Assembly: GCF_932294415.1 (NCBI RefSeq)
Contig: NC_065536.1
Span: 57,351,854-57,415,853 of the forward strand
Length of the DNA: 64,000 nt
Direction of reading: 5' to 3'
Origin: Quercus robur
Taxonomy: Eukaryota > Streptophyta > Magnoliopsida > Fagales > Fagaceae
Shown here: positions 22,993-34,733 of the stretch, one piece after another
Layout: every line of letters starts with the position of its first letter
How positions within the stretch are numbered: position 1 is the first letter of the stretch
The notes under the pieces: model-generated
What the model was told of the DNA's origin: nothing
Seen by the model: only the letters and a program-made list of their open reading frames with translations
The model's database searches: none
Program-made: the position numbers and the translations under genes

Positions 22993-25900
22993 ATGGCTCT
23001 TGTCACTAGCGAAGGAGCCTCATCTTCTTCTTTCACCCACCAACCCAAGAAGTTTGATGTCTTCTTGAGTTTCAAAGGTGAAGATACCCGTCTTGGTTTT
23101 ACAAGCCATTTGTATAATGTTTTGTGTCAACAAGGTATTAACACCTTTATTGATGATAACCTTCAAAGGGGGGAACAAATTTCTACAAGTCTTCTCCAAA
23201 TCATTGAAAGCTCAAGGATTTCAATAATTGTATTCTCTGAAAACTATGCCTCCTCCACATGGTGCTTGGATGAACTCGCTAAAATTGTTGAGTGTAAGAA
23301 TAATGACCAATTAGTGCGACCGGTTTTTTACAACGTAAGTCCATCAAAAGTTCGCAACCAAAAAGGAAAGTATGGAAAAGCATTATCTAAACATGAAAAA
23401 AAATTAAAGGATAACAAGAAGTTGCAGAGATGGAGAAAAGCTTTATATGAAGTTGCAAATATATCTGGTTGGCATTACAAGCATGAGTATGTTCCTATAT
23501 CTAATGACTACTTTTATATTTTACAAGTTCTAATGGTTTTCTCATTAAAGAAAAGTTTTAATGGTTTTGTAATTAGCAGTAGATTTTATTGTTAAACAAC
23601 TTCTACTACATGATGATTGTCCTTTTCCTTTTTTAAGTTTTTCCAAATTAAGAATTTTTTTGATCATACCTTCTACTAAGGCAGTTAGTTATGGGTCAAT
23701 AGAAAAAATAAAATAACATAATATTAGATTATCTTACCAAATAATAAGGAGTTTATCTAATATGTGTTTTAAAATTTTTTTAGAAGAAATTCTTAATAAT
23801 TTTGTTCAAGAATTAAAAGTGGGATTTCAATAACTTGTGCCTCTTGTCTAACTGGATTTTCCATGCGATTTCTTGCCAAAACTTAAAGCTAATTTCCTAG
23901 AAAACCAATAATTAGAAAAATCCCAATAAAGATATAGTTCTTGGAAAAATCTGCGGTGGTAAATTGTAATGCTCAAATTGAACATCTTGAATTTAGTTTA
24001 GGTTCATATTTGAATTTTATAATTTAACTGTTTACATGTCTTGTATGCTTTGTGAATGACAGTCGTGCTGAATTTGAATTTATCCAAGAAATTGTTGAAG
24101 AGATCTCAAATTTTAAATTAAATCGGATGCCATTATTTGTTGCTCAATACCCTGTTGGAATAAATACTCGCGCAGAGGCCATAATATTGCAATTATAAAT
24201 TGGGTCAAATGATGTTCGTATGTTAGGTATGTATGGCCCCGGTGGAGTGGGTAAAACAACCATTGCAAAAGCTGTTTATAACAAAATATTAGATCATTTC
24301 GAAGGAAGCAGCTTTTTGGAAAATGTTAGAGACAAGTCAAGGACATTTGATGGCATTATCCAACTACAAGAGATACTTCTTCGTGAGAGCCTAGGGATGA
24401 ATGGACAACTGAAGGTGTGCAATGAATTGAAAGGAACCATTGCGATAAAGAACATACATCGCAATAAAAGAATTCTTCTAATTCTTGATGATGTGGATAA
24501 ATTTTACCAAATAGAAAGATTGATTGGAGGATTTGATTGGCTTGGTACTGGAAGTCGAATAATTATAACAACAAGAAATAAACATTTCTTACAAACTTTA
24601 AGAATACATCATTCGACTTATGAGCTTAAGGAATTAGATGATCATGAAGCTCTTGAACTATTTAGTATGCATGCCTTTCATAAAAACAAACCCGAGGAAG
24701 ATTATTTAAAACTTACTGATCAAGTTATATGTTATGCCAAGGGCCTTCCATTAGCTCTATCAATAATTGGTGCCAATTTGCATGGAAGAAGTGAAATGGA
24801 ATGGAAAAGTGCATTAGATAAGTACAAAATGATTCCTGACAAAGATATTCAAAAAGTACTCCAAGTAAGTTATCAAGGATTGGATGAAACGGAGCAAGAT
24901 ATTTTTCTCTATCTTGCATGTTTCTTCAAGGGTCTTTACAAGGATTATGTTATAGATATACTAAATTCTTGCAATCTATATCCAGTTATTGGTATTAAAA
25001 ATCTTATAGATAAGTGTCTCATAACTGTTGATCAATTTAAAAAATTATGGATGCATGACTTGCTACAACAAATGGGTAGAGAGATTGTTCGACAAGAATC
25101 ACCACAAATACTTGGATTGCGTAGCAGACTATGGTGTTATAAGGATGCTTTTGAAGTACTAACGGAAAATAAGGTATAACTTCGTTTCATTCACCTTTTT
25201 ACTTTTTTTCATAGGGAAAATTTAATGACTTTGTTTTTTGGTTTTTCCTTGATATAATTTTTTCTTTATTTATGAAAGAAAATTCAAGTTTGTCAACATG
25301 GTTAAAATTTAATAGTTATTATATTTTTAGTGAATTCTTTTGTATGATGTGATTCACTAAATGTTTTGTTCAATTAGGGATCTAATAACATTCGAGGCAT
25401 AATGATAATCTCGCCTGAACCAACAAAGTTGCAACTAAAAGCTAACTGTTTTGAGAAGATGGGAAATCTCAAGTTCCTTTTGGTTAGTAATGTTGATACT
25501 TGTGGAGATCTTGAATATCTTCCCAATGGATTAAGGGTGCTTGATTGGTCTAGATTTCCTTCATCTTCCCTACCATCCAATTTTCGTCCTCACAACCTTG
25601 TTGTACTTAACATGCCACAAAGTCCCATTATATTGGACAAGATTTTCGAGGTATAATTATTTTTATTTATTTATAAATTATTATATAACTTCATTAAACT
25701 ATATTTTAACATTCGCTGAAGTTAAATTTTGATTTTTTTTTTTCCCTACAGAGGTTACAATGTAAAAGCTTGACATATATGAATTTCAGATCTTGTCAAT
25801 ACATTAGAAAATTACCGAACTTATTGAGTGCCACCCCAAACATAAAGGAATTGGATTTCCGTGAATGTAAAAAATTAGTCAAGCTTCATGACTCTATTGG

Positions 25901-27366
25901 ATGTCTTGCTAAGCTTGAAGGCTTGGATCTCGGGGGTTGCTTTAAACTTCGAATTCTTCCAAGCTGCATCTCAATGAAGTCTCTTAAACTTTTAAGTCTT
26001 TTTCGGTGCGAAAGGGTTAACAGGTTGCCCGATATTCCACAAGAAATGAAAAATTTAAGTATCTATGTTTGGCACACACTTCCATTAGAGAACTTCCTCC
26101 ATCATTTAGGAATCTCACTGGGTTTGAGCGATTAGATTTTGGTTCTTTCAATTTGTGCCATCTTCCAAGAAGCCTCGATCAATTGCAACAGCTTCGCATA
26201 CTCAGGCTTCTTGATTATGACCATTTGCAACAATATTTGTCAAATTATGGTTTTCTAAGGTTGAATTTTCTACAAAAGTTGACTTCTTGTTTCACCCCCT
26301 CAAAGAAATGTTCATTATTGGGGAGTGAAGATTTGAGCCTCCAAGAAAGCATTGTCAAATTCAATAGATTACAATTGCTTCAGATTAGGGATTCCAAGTT
26401 ACTTCAGAAAATTCCAAAGCTTCCAGAAAGTATAAGAGAAGTATGGGCAATAAATTGCATCTCATTGAATTCAGAATCAGTAAGAGAATTATTCCTTCAG
26501 GTACCCTTCTCTCTTAAAGTAATAATAGAAACAATTTTGGTTACCTTTGCAAATACATTACTAGATTTGCTAAATTTCAATTTCTCTAATTTCCAAATTG
26601 CATGCAGCTTAGAAGAAAGTTAGAGCTTCCACAAAATACAAAATATGGAGACAACATATTAATGGATTCTTATTCACGTTGCAAATTATCGCATCAGATT
26701 GATTACTCTTCCAAGATTGGTTGCTCTTCTAAGATTGATTACTCCCTCTCCCTCTTCAAGCCCTCACGCACTCTACATGAGTTTCTGATGAATTCTATAA
26801 GGGATTATAGAGAGTCATATAATATTATAGTAACAGGAAAGAAGATTCCAAAGTGGTTCAACCATCAAAGTATTGAAAGTTCCATATCATTTTAGATTGG
26901 TCCTAAATTTCCAACCATTGCGGTTTGTTTGGCTTTTCATCTAGTTCCATTGAAGGATAGTTATGCTAATAATGATAAGTACGGTTCTATTCGTGATGAT
27001 GTAATCTGTTGGGATTGTGATGTCAACGTTTTCACCAACGGTCATACGCAACCTTTCACGATGGGGGTGGACTTTTATGATCTGAAGTGTGATCATTTGT
27101 GGTTTTGCAGTGTTTCTCATAGCCAATTACAGCAGTATTTCAGAAACATGATGCAAGGTGATCAGAATCTTGTTGAGGTTTCATGTAAAATCTCTTGGTG
27201 GAGTAGTAGAAATGGAAAATTCGCTCCTGTGATTGCAAGGATGGGGTTACATGCAGAATGCATTTGTCATCCTCCAAATTCTGTTATCATTGATGACAAC
27301 TCTCAAAATGTTAATGACAACTCTAACTACTCTGAAAATGTTGATGATAGCTCTGATGACAATTGA
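22993..27366 (+). pseudogene. TIR-NB-LRR (TNL) disease-resistance gene with three lesions
   Basis: Five exons with GT-AG borders: 22993-23486, 24063-25173, 25378-25650, 25752-26500, 26608-27366. Exon 1 is the TIR domain (FDVFLSFKGEDTR from residue 21; STWCLDEL with the NADase glutamate). Exon 2 is NB-ARC: P-loop GPGGVGKTT, kinase-2 LILDDVD, GSRIIITTR, GLPLAL, and MHD in LWMHDLLQQMG. Exons 3-4 are LRRs. Exon 5 is the post-LRR C-JID region (KIPKWFNHQS) and an acidic Asn/Asp/Ser tail. Lesions: TAA at 24196-24198 just before the P-loop; a one-base loss near 26054-26060 (exon 4 is 749 bases, phase lost, and the next frame continues LRR sequence); TAG at 26893-26895 where the family has Trp. Such receptors detect pathogen effectors in the cytoplasm or nucleus and signal through TIR NADase activity. 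The start is the ATG at 22993. A full receptor cannot be made; a 209-residue TIR-only product is possible. Confidence 0.92.
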
Positions 27367-30335
27367 CACAGAGCTTGCACCTTTACTATCTTCTTTCTCC
27401 ACTTCTAGTGGGACCATCTTCAGTGCATTCAAGCAATGATGGCTGTGATGTGGTTTTGTCATCAATTGCCCATATGATTCAAATGGGTCTGACTTGGTTT
27501 TGGGATTTGACTCAACTGTTGGAGTTGGGTTTGATTTGGCTTCCTCTACAATGGCCAATCCATCTGCAAACTATGATTCTGGCTTTAACCCATATCCATA
27601 GTAGAAGAAAATGAGAACCTCTTGATCAAATTAACCTATGATTTCGTTTTCCTTTGCATCACCTTTTTTGAAAACCAGAGTATGTCTCCCTCTTTAGTTG
27701 TATTGTTTGATTTACATCTTTGTCACTTCTTGTTCTCTTTCTCTAAATTAACGCGCTCATTAATAAAGGGGTACTAAGCCAATTTGGAAGGATATAGTTA
27801 TGCAAAGAAAAGAACAGAATTAATAAAAGAAACTAGTAATTTGATCTGTTGCTGAGTTCTATTCCTTTTATGGGCAAAGAAGTTTGTGAAATTATTCTAG
27901 GAAAAAAAAACATTAAATTGTTCTGTTTAGTGGACAAGTAAATCCAAGATGGATATTATAATTTTATATTGATGAAGATTGACATCTACTTGATCATAGT
28001 ATAGAGATTACTTGTACTGAATTTGAATTATTGGTATAATTAGGTGAGCATATTTTTTATGGGATTTTGGAGGTGAAGAGTGGTCTTTGGCAGCTGAGGC
28101 CTATTCAATTTGGCAGAAGTAAGCATTTATTTGTTAGGAAGAATAGAAATCTTACTAATAGATTTTGCTCCCTTCAAAAAGGGGGAAAATAACAGTTCTT
28201 TTTTTTTTTTTTTAAATACTGTTTTATGATTTTAATTGTCTTAAAATGTAGATGAATTGGGTGATTGTGATAATAAAAAAAAAGGGCAATTGAGGCCTTA
28301 ATGCTATGATCACCTACCTAGACTTTTGCATGGTTAGAGCCATTTTCCAATGCTGATTTCCCTCCAATTGTTTGTGTGTAGTGTATTGGTATTTATTTTA
28401 TCCTGGTTGTACTTTCACAAGTACAACTTGTTGAGACATACTAATTCTGTATCATCATTTGTTTGAAGAAAATTCTATATCAAGTTCTGTTAGAAGATTC
28501 ATGTTCTCGTATTTGCACAATATATATAATCACACATTTTATTCTTTTACAGGGTATTCAAATAAACATGCAGCAATGCTTCTACCAAGTGAGAAATCTT
28601 ATGTCTGGGTCGGTTTTTTACTAGTTGGACATGTTTTTAATAAATTTTCTACACAACAAGATGTTGTGTAGAAGTTAGAACTCATGGCTAGCCCTTCTTT
28701 TTATTCAAACTTTGCTGACTCCAGACTAACAATTTTGTTTTTAGTTTGTTTTGTTTTTTAGTTTTTTGCTTCTTGGATTTGCTTTTAGTTCATTTTCTGC
28801 ATAAGATCTTGGTTAGCCCTTTCTTTTTATTCAAACTTCAAGACTCCGAACTAAGGATTTTTTTTTTTTTTTAAGGTATACTATTTTGGTTTCCTTTGTT
28901 TTGATGTCTATTCTTCTTCTTACTCTAACCCGCTGCCCATTTTTTTTCCTTATAGACATTTATGTGATCCTCTCACTCTTGATTTTTAATGCCAAAGTCT
29001 CTATTCATCTTTACAGGCTGAGGACTTGAACTAAGTGTTTTATTTATTTATTTTAAAGGTTTAAGGCTTAGTGGAGGAGAGTTTTATCAGGCTGAGAAGT
29101 TGAACTAAGGATTTATCTTCTTTTCTCCGCTTAGTGTTGACGCCATTGGTTTTCATACAAAGGTGTATGAAGTTGGTTAAATAATCGGTCTATAAATGAA
29201 TAAACATTGTCATTCAATGTTATCCTAAATACAATCCACTAATTAAAGCGACTATGAATATGTCTAAGATCTCCCCCAAATTCTTTCCTAAAATCCCCAA
29301 ATAAAACAAGCAACGGAAAATGTTCTGCAATTTGGAACTAGAACTTTAGAAATTATTATAGTCTCTTATGATCTCTAGCACTTAAATGAATTTAAGGTCA
29401 ACAAAAGAAACACTAGTTTCTTTGTTTAATCTTGAAGCATTTTAGTCTTCTCTAACAATCCCCTTCCCCTCCCCCTCCCCCCCCCCCCCCCCACCCCAAA
29501 AAAAAGTCTAAAATAGCGTATGAAACAAGTAACAGAAAATGTGATGAAAGAAAACGCTATCAATTTGGAACTAGAACTATAGACATCATTATGACTTCTA
29601 TTTTCACTTGGAGATATTACGGAATTCTATCTTCAGGTTTGGGTTGTTTTATTTTTACAGGAATAAATTGTAAGTAGATTTGTTTAACTGATATGGCCCT
29701 AATTTTCTCTTAAATTGCATATGCAGATCTCATAAGTATGAGAGCTTCCTGTCTCGTTTCTTTTAAAACTAACTACCACAATTTCAGAATGTTGCAAATT
29801 GTATGTATAAGCCACACTTTTTATAGGCTAGCAACTAATTCATGCCTTTTGATCATCCCATTGTTTTCCTCCTTCCACACACCCATTTCCCTTTCTGGTT
29901 TATAGTACTCTTTGGCCAACTCCTCTGTTCTTGACTATATAATAGAAAAAGAGCCCCCAAAAGGAGATGTCAACCTGTTGAACGATAGATGCCAACTAGG
30001 ATTGAATAGATTTCTGTTTCAAAATTGGTAGCTTGAAGCTTGAATTACACGTGTGGATAATTATTGTAACAACCAAAGGAAAGTGCTAGCCACATCTGCG
30101 TTTATTAGCCAAAACGACTAGTCAAGTTGTAAATAGGGTCCTCATAATCACTTATAAACCCAAGATCCATTTAGTAAACATCTGATGTGGGAGTCAATGA
30201 GATAGGAAATGGGTTATGGAAGAAAATTTAGGAAGCCTACTTTGGAGACCGTGAAAGGACTTGCACATAAGTCATTTTCAAGTTTAATGAGGGAAGAGGG
30301 AGATTTGTATTTGTATTTGGAGTTGATGAAACATG
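27367..30335. other. Intergenic; no gene recognised
   Basis: This is presumably the TNL 3' UTR followed by AT-rich spacer. Long T-runs occur near 28199-28213 and 28859-28872, and a C-rich run (C15 to C16) near 29477-29492. Short open frames show no domain. Confidence 0.5.
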
Positions 30336-30850
30336 AATTGTGTTGGGAAGTCTAAAATTTACTGTAGTACATCAACTCATTTACATATGCTTATAGGTCT
30401 TATTAGCTTGTTGAAAAATATTATAATAAACATAATTATGGAATGGTCTTTTAAGCATATGACTTAGATTTCTGGTGTGCACTATGCACAAGTATTGCAC
30501 TTTTATTTTTGATAATCTGTACAAGTCTTACACTGATAATAACAAAATTTAAGCAACATTAGGAACTTCAGAAAATAGATAATTTGTGCAATCCACCAAC
30601 CTAAGGGTAATGGATCCGCAAAATTTGGTGATAAGTAAGAAGTAGTATAGCATCATAAAATGGTCTAAAACTTCTTCTTTTTTCCTGAATATAATAGTAT
30701 GGATTAGAATCATTTGTCATTTGCTTTAAATTTGATGGGAATTATATGTAATTGGAGGAGACTCCACCTTGTGTACAAAGCTTAAATGCCTCCAATGTAC
30801 AGTTATTTGTAATTATTAATGAATTTCTTTATATATATATATATATATAT

Positions 30851-30870
30851 ACAAAAGCTTCTTCTCAATT

Positions 30871-30902
<32 letters not shown>

Positions 30903-30922
30903 AATTGAGAAGAAGCTTTTGT
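30851..30922. repeat. Inverted repeat folding around a (TA)n tract
   Basis: ACAAAAGCTTCTTCTCAATTT at 30851-30871 is the exact complement of 30902-30922, with a 30-base AT spacer. Copy 1 of the duplication has only the right arm. Confidence 0.9.
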
Positions 30923-31801
30923 AAAATTTCAAACATATACAAATTACTTCACTATTGTGTGAAACTAACTTTTCTTACCTTTGAAAGTTTGGGAGGGAAA
31001 AAAACTCTTTCATATGTTAGCCTTTTTCTTTATTTTTTTTTTTTTTTAAATATCTTTTTCAAAATAAGTACACAATGGTAGCCAGTAAAATGGGTCTATT
31101 GAGAAGAACGGCAAATTGAAACTCGTGATACATGAATGTTGATTTGGATTTGGATTTGGATTTTGGATGATCTCTTTTGTTTTTTTGTTTTTTTGTATGT
31201 TTACGGATGGGAGAAGTGACATTTGTCAAATTTCTGTGTGTTTTAACAGATTTGGTTACAGGGCAAGATAGACTTCAGCTTATGTCTCGACTCTCCACTG
31301 TGACATTCTCAGTTCTTGTCAACAGACCCCTAACTGGCATCTTCAGCATTATAGGGGTTTGAGTAAAGTGGATTGTAGGAGCAACAGGATTTCTTTTTTG
31401 GTTTCCAGGTGGGAAAGGGAATTGAGATTTCATACTTCTTTATAGATGACCATATATCAGCTTCTTGTGGAGATGTACAACTGAGCTAAGCTATCTTAGT
31501 TGTCTGCTTCTTTTCTTTGAGACTCCCGAATTAAAAATGAAATGGGTTCTATGGGAGAGTATTGGCAGTTGTTTAAGGCTATAAGGTAGGTTCTATTTTC
31601 ATGCCAATATAAGTTTGTGGTTGCTGCTAGAAACCATGTTTTAGGCTGTTTGGAATACTAATGTTATAATCCAAGGATTGAATCGTAGGGCCATTAAATT
31701 TACCATTTTTGTAGTCTTGATTAAGATGATATTATTAGTTGTGTCTACTTTCCCAATCATTATCTTTAAATCAAATATATAAGCAAGCTGACATGGCAGT
31801 C

Positions 31802-32736
31802 TGTTAGGTTCTAAATGTTTAGAACAATTGGCAAATCGTGAACATAAACTTGCCTAGATATAGATCTTAGAGTCTATAGGTTTTATTAGACAATGCTCAA
31901 TGTGATTCAAGTCAAGATTCAAGAACATACAAGCTGCAGGAAGAAGATTTCATCATCCGTCTGGTTCGATCGATCGAAAGACAAGCTCGATCGATCGAAA
32001 GTCGTATCTGCAGAATTTTAATTAAGCCCAAACAGCAGTTTAAGCCCATTTAGGATTAGGGTTTCTAATCTACTTCTCCTAGTATATAAAGGAAACCCTA
32101 AGCACGTTTTTGTGTGGATTTTCAGAGAGAAAAGAGTGTGTCTCTTTTGTATTTAGGGTTTTGTTCCTAAAAAGCTCTCTTATGTCTTCTACCGGTGCTA
32201 TTCCTTGAAGAATCTCAAGATCCAGTATTGTTGAAGTTGCTGCCTTCTCTTGTCATCAAAGGTGTTGATGATCTAAACCTTCAAGGGTGGTCTTGGAGTC
32301 ACAAACAGGAGAGTTTGTGTTGCTAAACCTTTGAGTGGGATCGCAAAGTCACAAATGGGGGTGTTTGTGTTTTGCAAAAGCCAAAGAAAGAAGGCGTCCG
32401 TTGATTCGGAGCTTGCACGTGGTCGTGTCAGTAAGTTCTACTGGTTGGTAGCAATAAGAAGTCGAGCGTGGGGCCTTGTAAGTCTTATTGTATGAACTTC
32501 GATTCTTTCTAGTGGATTTTCTTTTTACCTTGAGGATAGCTAGGTTAAATCCTCCCCAGGTTTTTTTCCCGGTTTGGTTTTCCTGGGTGATCATATTTTG
32601 TGTTATTTATTTTCCGCTGCTTTGCATGATTTGATCTTTTATATTGTGATAACCTAGACTTGTTTAATTGGACTAAGTAACAACTTGGCTAATTACCTAG
32701 GTTTAATCAATTGTTTAAGGGGTCTAAAAACCTACA
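31802..32736 (+). mobile_element. Solo LTR (same family as the LTR at 1548-2471)
   Basis: 935 bases from TGTTAGGTTC to AAAACCTACA, flanked by the five-base duplication CAGTC (31797-31801 and 32737-32741). A TATA box is at 32083-32090 (TATATAAA). Two copies of TCGATCGATCGA lie upstream of it (31966-31977 and 31987-31998). The TTTCCGCTGC block lies near 32610. No internal region remains. Confidence 0.93.
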
Positions 32737-33224
32737 CAGTCCATATTAAAACTAGTGTGGTGAATAGTTATTAATAAGTAAAAAAAGTGTTGTTAGTAGT
32801 GGGTCCAGATTAAAACTAGTAAGAATTTATCATACCAATAATTTGTAAATATATTGTAAAATAGTTTGTAGTTATAGCATTACTCACTTAGAGAAATGCT
32901 ACGTCCACAACATTTTTACAACATTTTTACAATAAATCACAGGTGGTTAGTTGTTATTGGTTCAAATTTGAAATTAACACTAAGATTACTTTTTTGCCTC
33001 AACAATAACAACTAGTAACAACTTGCCACATATACTTAAAGTTAAATCATTGACTAGGGTGCTCTCGCGCTTTGGTGCGTAGTAGCAGTTGAGTGTCTTG
33101 CAGTTCTTGCAAGAAGTGGAGTAACCTCCGAGTGTGTGAGGTAGTGGTAGTGGGGTTTTCTTTTGTCCCCATTTACTTTTAGTGGTGCAAGTTTAGGTTT
33201 CTGAGTTTTGGAGGAAAAGCTCAG

Positions 33225-34733
33225 TTGAAAGAGTTAGCTGTGGCAGAGGAACTGGAAGAGTTGTGGAAAAAACTAAAGTTCACGGAGGAGGAAGATACTA
33301 GAATAAATTTAGACAGTACTAGTACGAAAGCAGCAAAAGCGGTGGGAAAGTGTTGTGCTCTAATGAAGATTTGGACTCAGAGAAGTATAAATCTGGATGC
33401 TCTGAGGAAAAATCTGAGAATGCTATGGAAACCCAATAAGGGGGTCCAAATATCTGAAGTAGATGAGGAAGTTTTTCTGGTAAAGTTTGGAGATGTGAAA
33501 GACAAAAAGAAAGTGCTGGATATGTGTCCCTGGAGTTACGAGAAGCAACTAGTTATAATCCAAGAATTTGAAGGGGAGTTAACCCCAAAGGAATTAGATT
33601 TAAAATGAGTTCCCTTCTGGGTTCAGATTTATAATCTTCCTTTGAAAAGCAGAACGAGAGAAACAGGGTGGGTTATTGGTTCAAGCTTAGGGGCAGTGCT
33701 GGAGGTGGATGTGCTAGACTCAGGTGTGCAATGGAGTAGATGTTTGCGTGTTCGTGTGCGCATCGATGTTACAAGGCGGCTGGTGCGAGGGAGGAAGATT
33801 ACCATTGAAGGAGGTGAAGTAAAATGGGTTAAATTCAAGTACGAGAGGTTACCCAACTTCTGTTACAGGTGTGGGCTTCTAAATCATGCCCTTAAGGACT
33901 GCTCTGATGATCAGGATCAAAGAATTTCGAAAGAAGATAACTAGCTTCAATATGGGGCTTGGCTAAGGGGTGAACCAGTCCGGTGGGGTGGAAGGGAGCT
34001 GAATAAACAAAGCTATGGTGGTGTGGAGGTACAATGATCTGGGGTAACAGGGGAAGCTACGACGAAGCCGGCGAAGTTGATACACACGGCAAAGGAAACA
34101 TCAAGGGGCAGTGGAAGTAACATGCATGAGACGTTAAGCCAGGAAAACAACTATCCTACACAAAGTATGGAGGGTCTAGCTCACCCTATGCCCATGTCAG
34201 TAAACTTGCATGAGAATGGTAAGGTTAAAAAGGTGATGGGAAAGCTTGAGGAGAAGGAAGCTAAATTGGGGAAGTCAAGTGTTGAAAAGCCTGTGGCCAA
34301 GTCGGATGTGATGGAAGACAAGCAAGTGAAGACAGCTCATAATCACGTGGCTCTGGAAGTGAAAGCCTCAAGTCAGGCGCCAAACCTTGTGTCCAATTTA
34401 AATGATGTTGGGCCAATGCTTGAGTGTAAGGAATTGGGCCCAATAGCCATGTGTTTTGATGAAAATAAAGGCTGGATTTCAGAAACCTTGGGTCCAACTA
34501 GTAGGCATTGGAAAAGGCTTGCACGAGAAGTTCACAATAAGGCAGCCCAAATTGGAGGAGACCCAATTAATGGAAAACGTGTTGGCCCAACTCCACTTCA
34601 GGAATTAGATCCTAACTTAAGTGATCTGAAACGCAGAAAGGGGAGTACGGGACAGAGCAAAAAGAAGAATGGAGAGGAACAAATGGTTGGCGGTGTGGCG
34701 ATGGCTGCGGTGCAGCACCACCGAGCCACATGA
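33225..34733 (+). pseudogene. LINE ORF1 (RNA-binding protein with CCHC knuckle), broken
   Basis: One reading frame with in-frame stops (TGA at 33606-33608, TAG at 33942-33944 and at least one more before 34077). The first part has the DUF4283-like fold region (VFLVKFGDVKDKKKVLDMCPW). A knuckle CYRCGLLNHALKDC follows near 33860-33900, then a low-complexity, lysine-rich C-terminal part. No upstream ATG opens the frame, so the exact start is uncertain. Its stop codon overlaps the ORF2 start in the four bases ATGA at 34730-34733. Confidence 0.85.

Noticed and set aside
24725..24919. Minus-strand frame inside the TNL NB-ARC exon
   Set aside because: A shadow of the plus-strand NB-ARC coding sequence.
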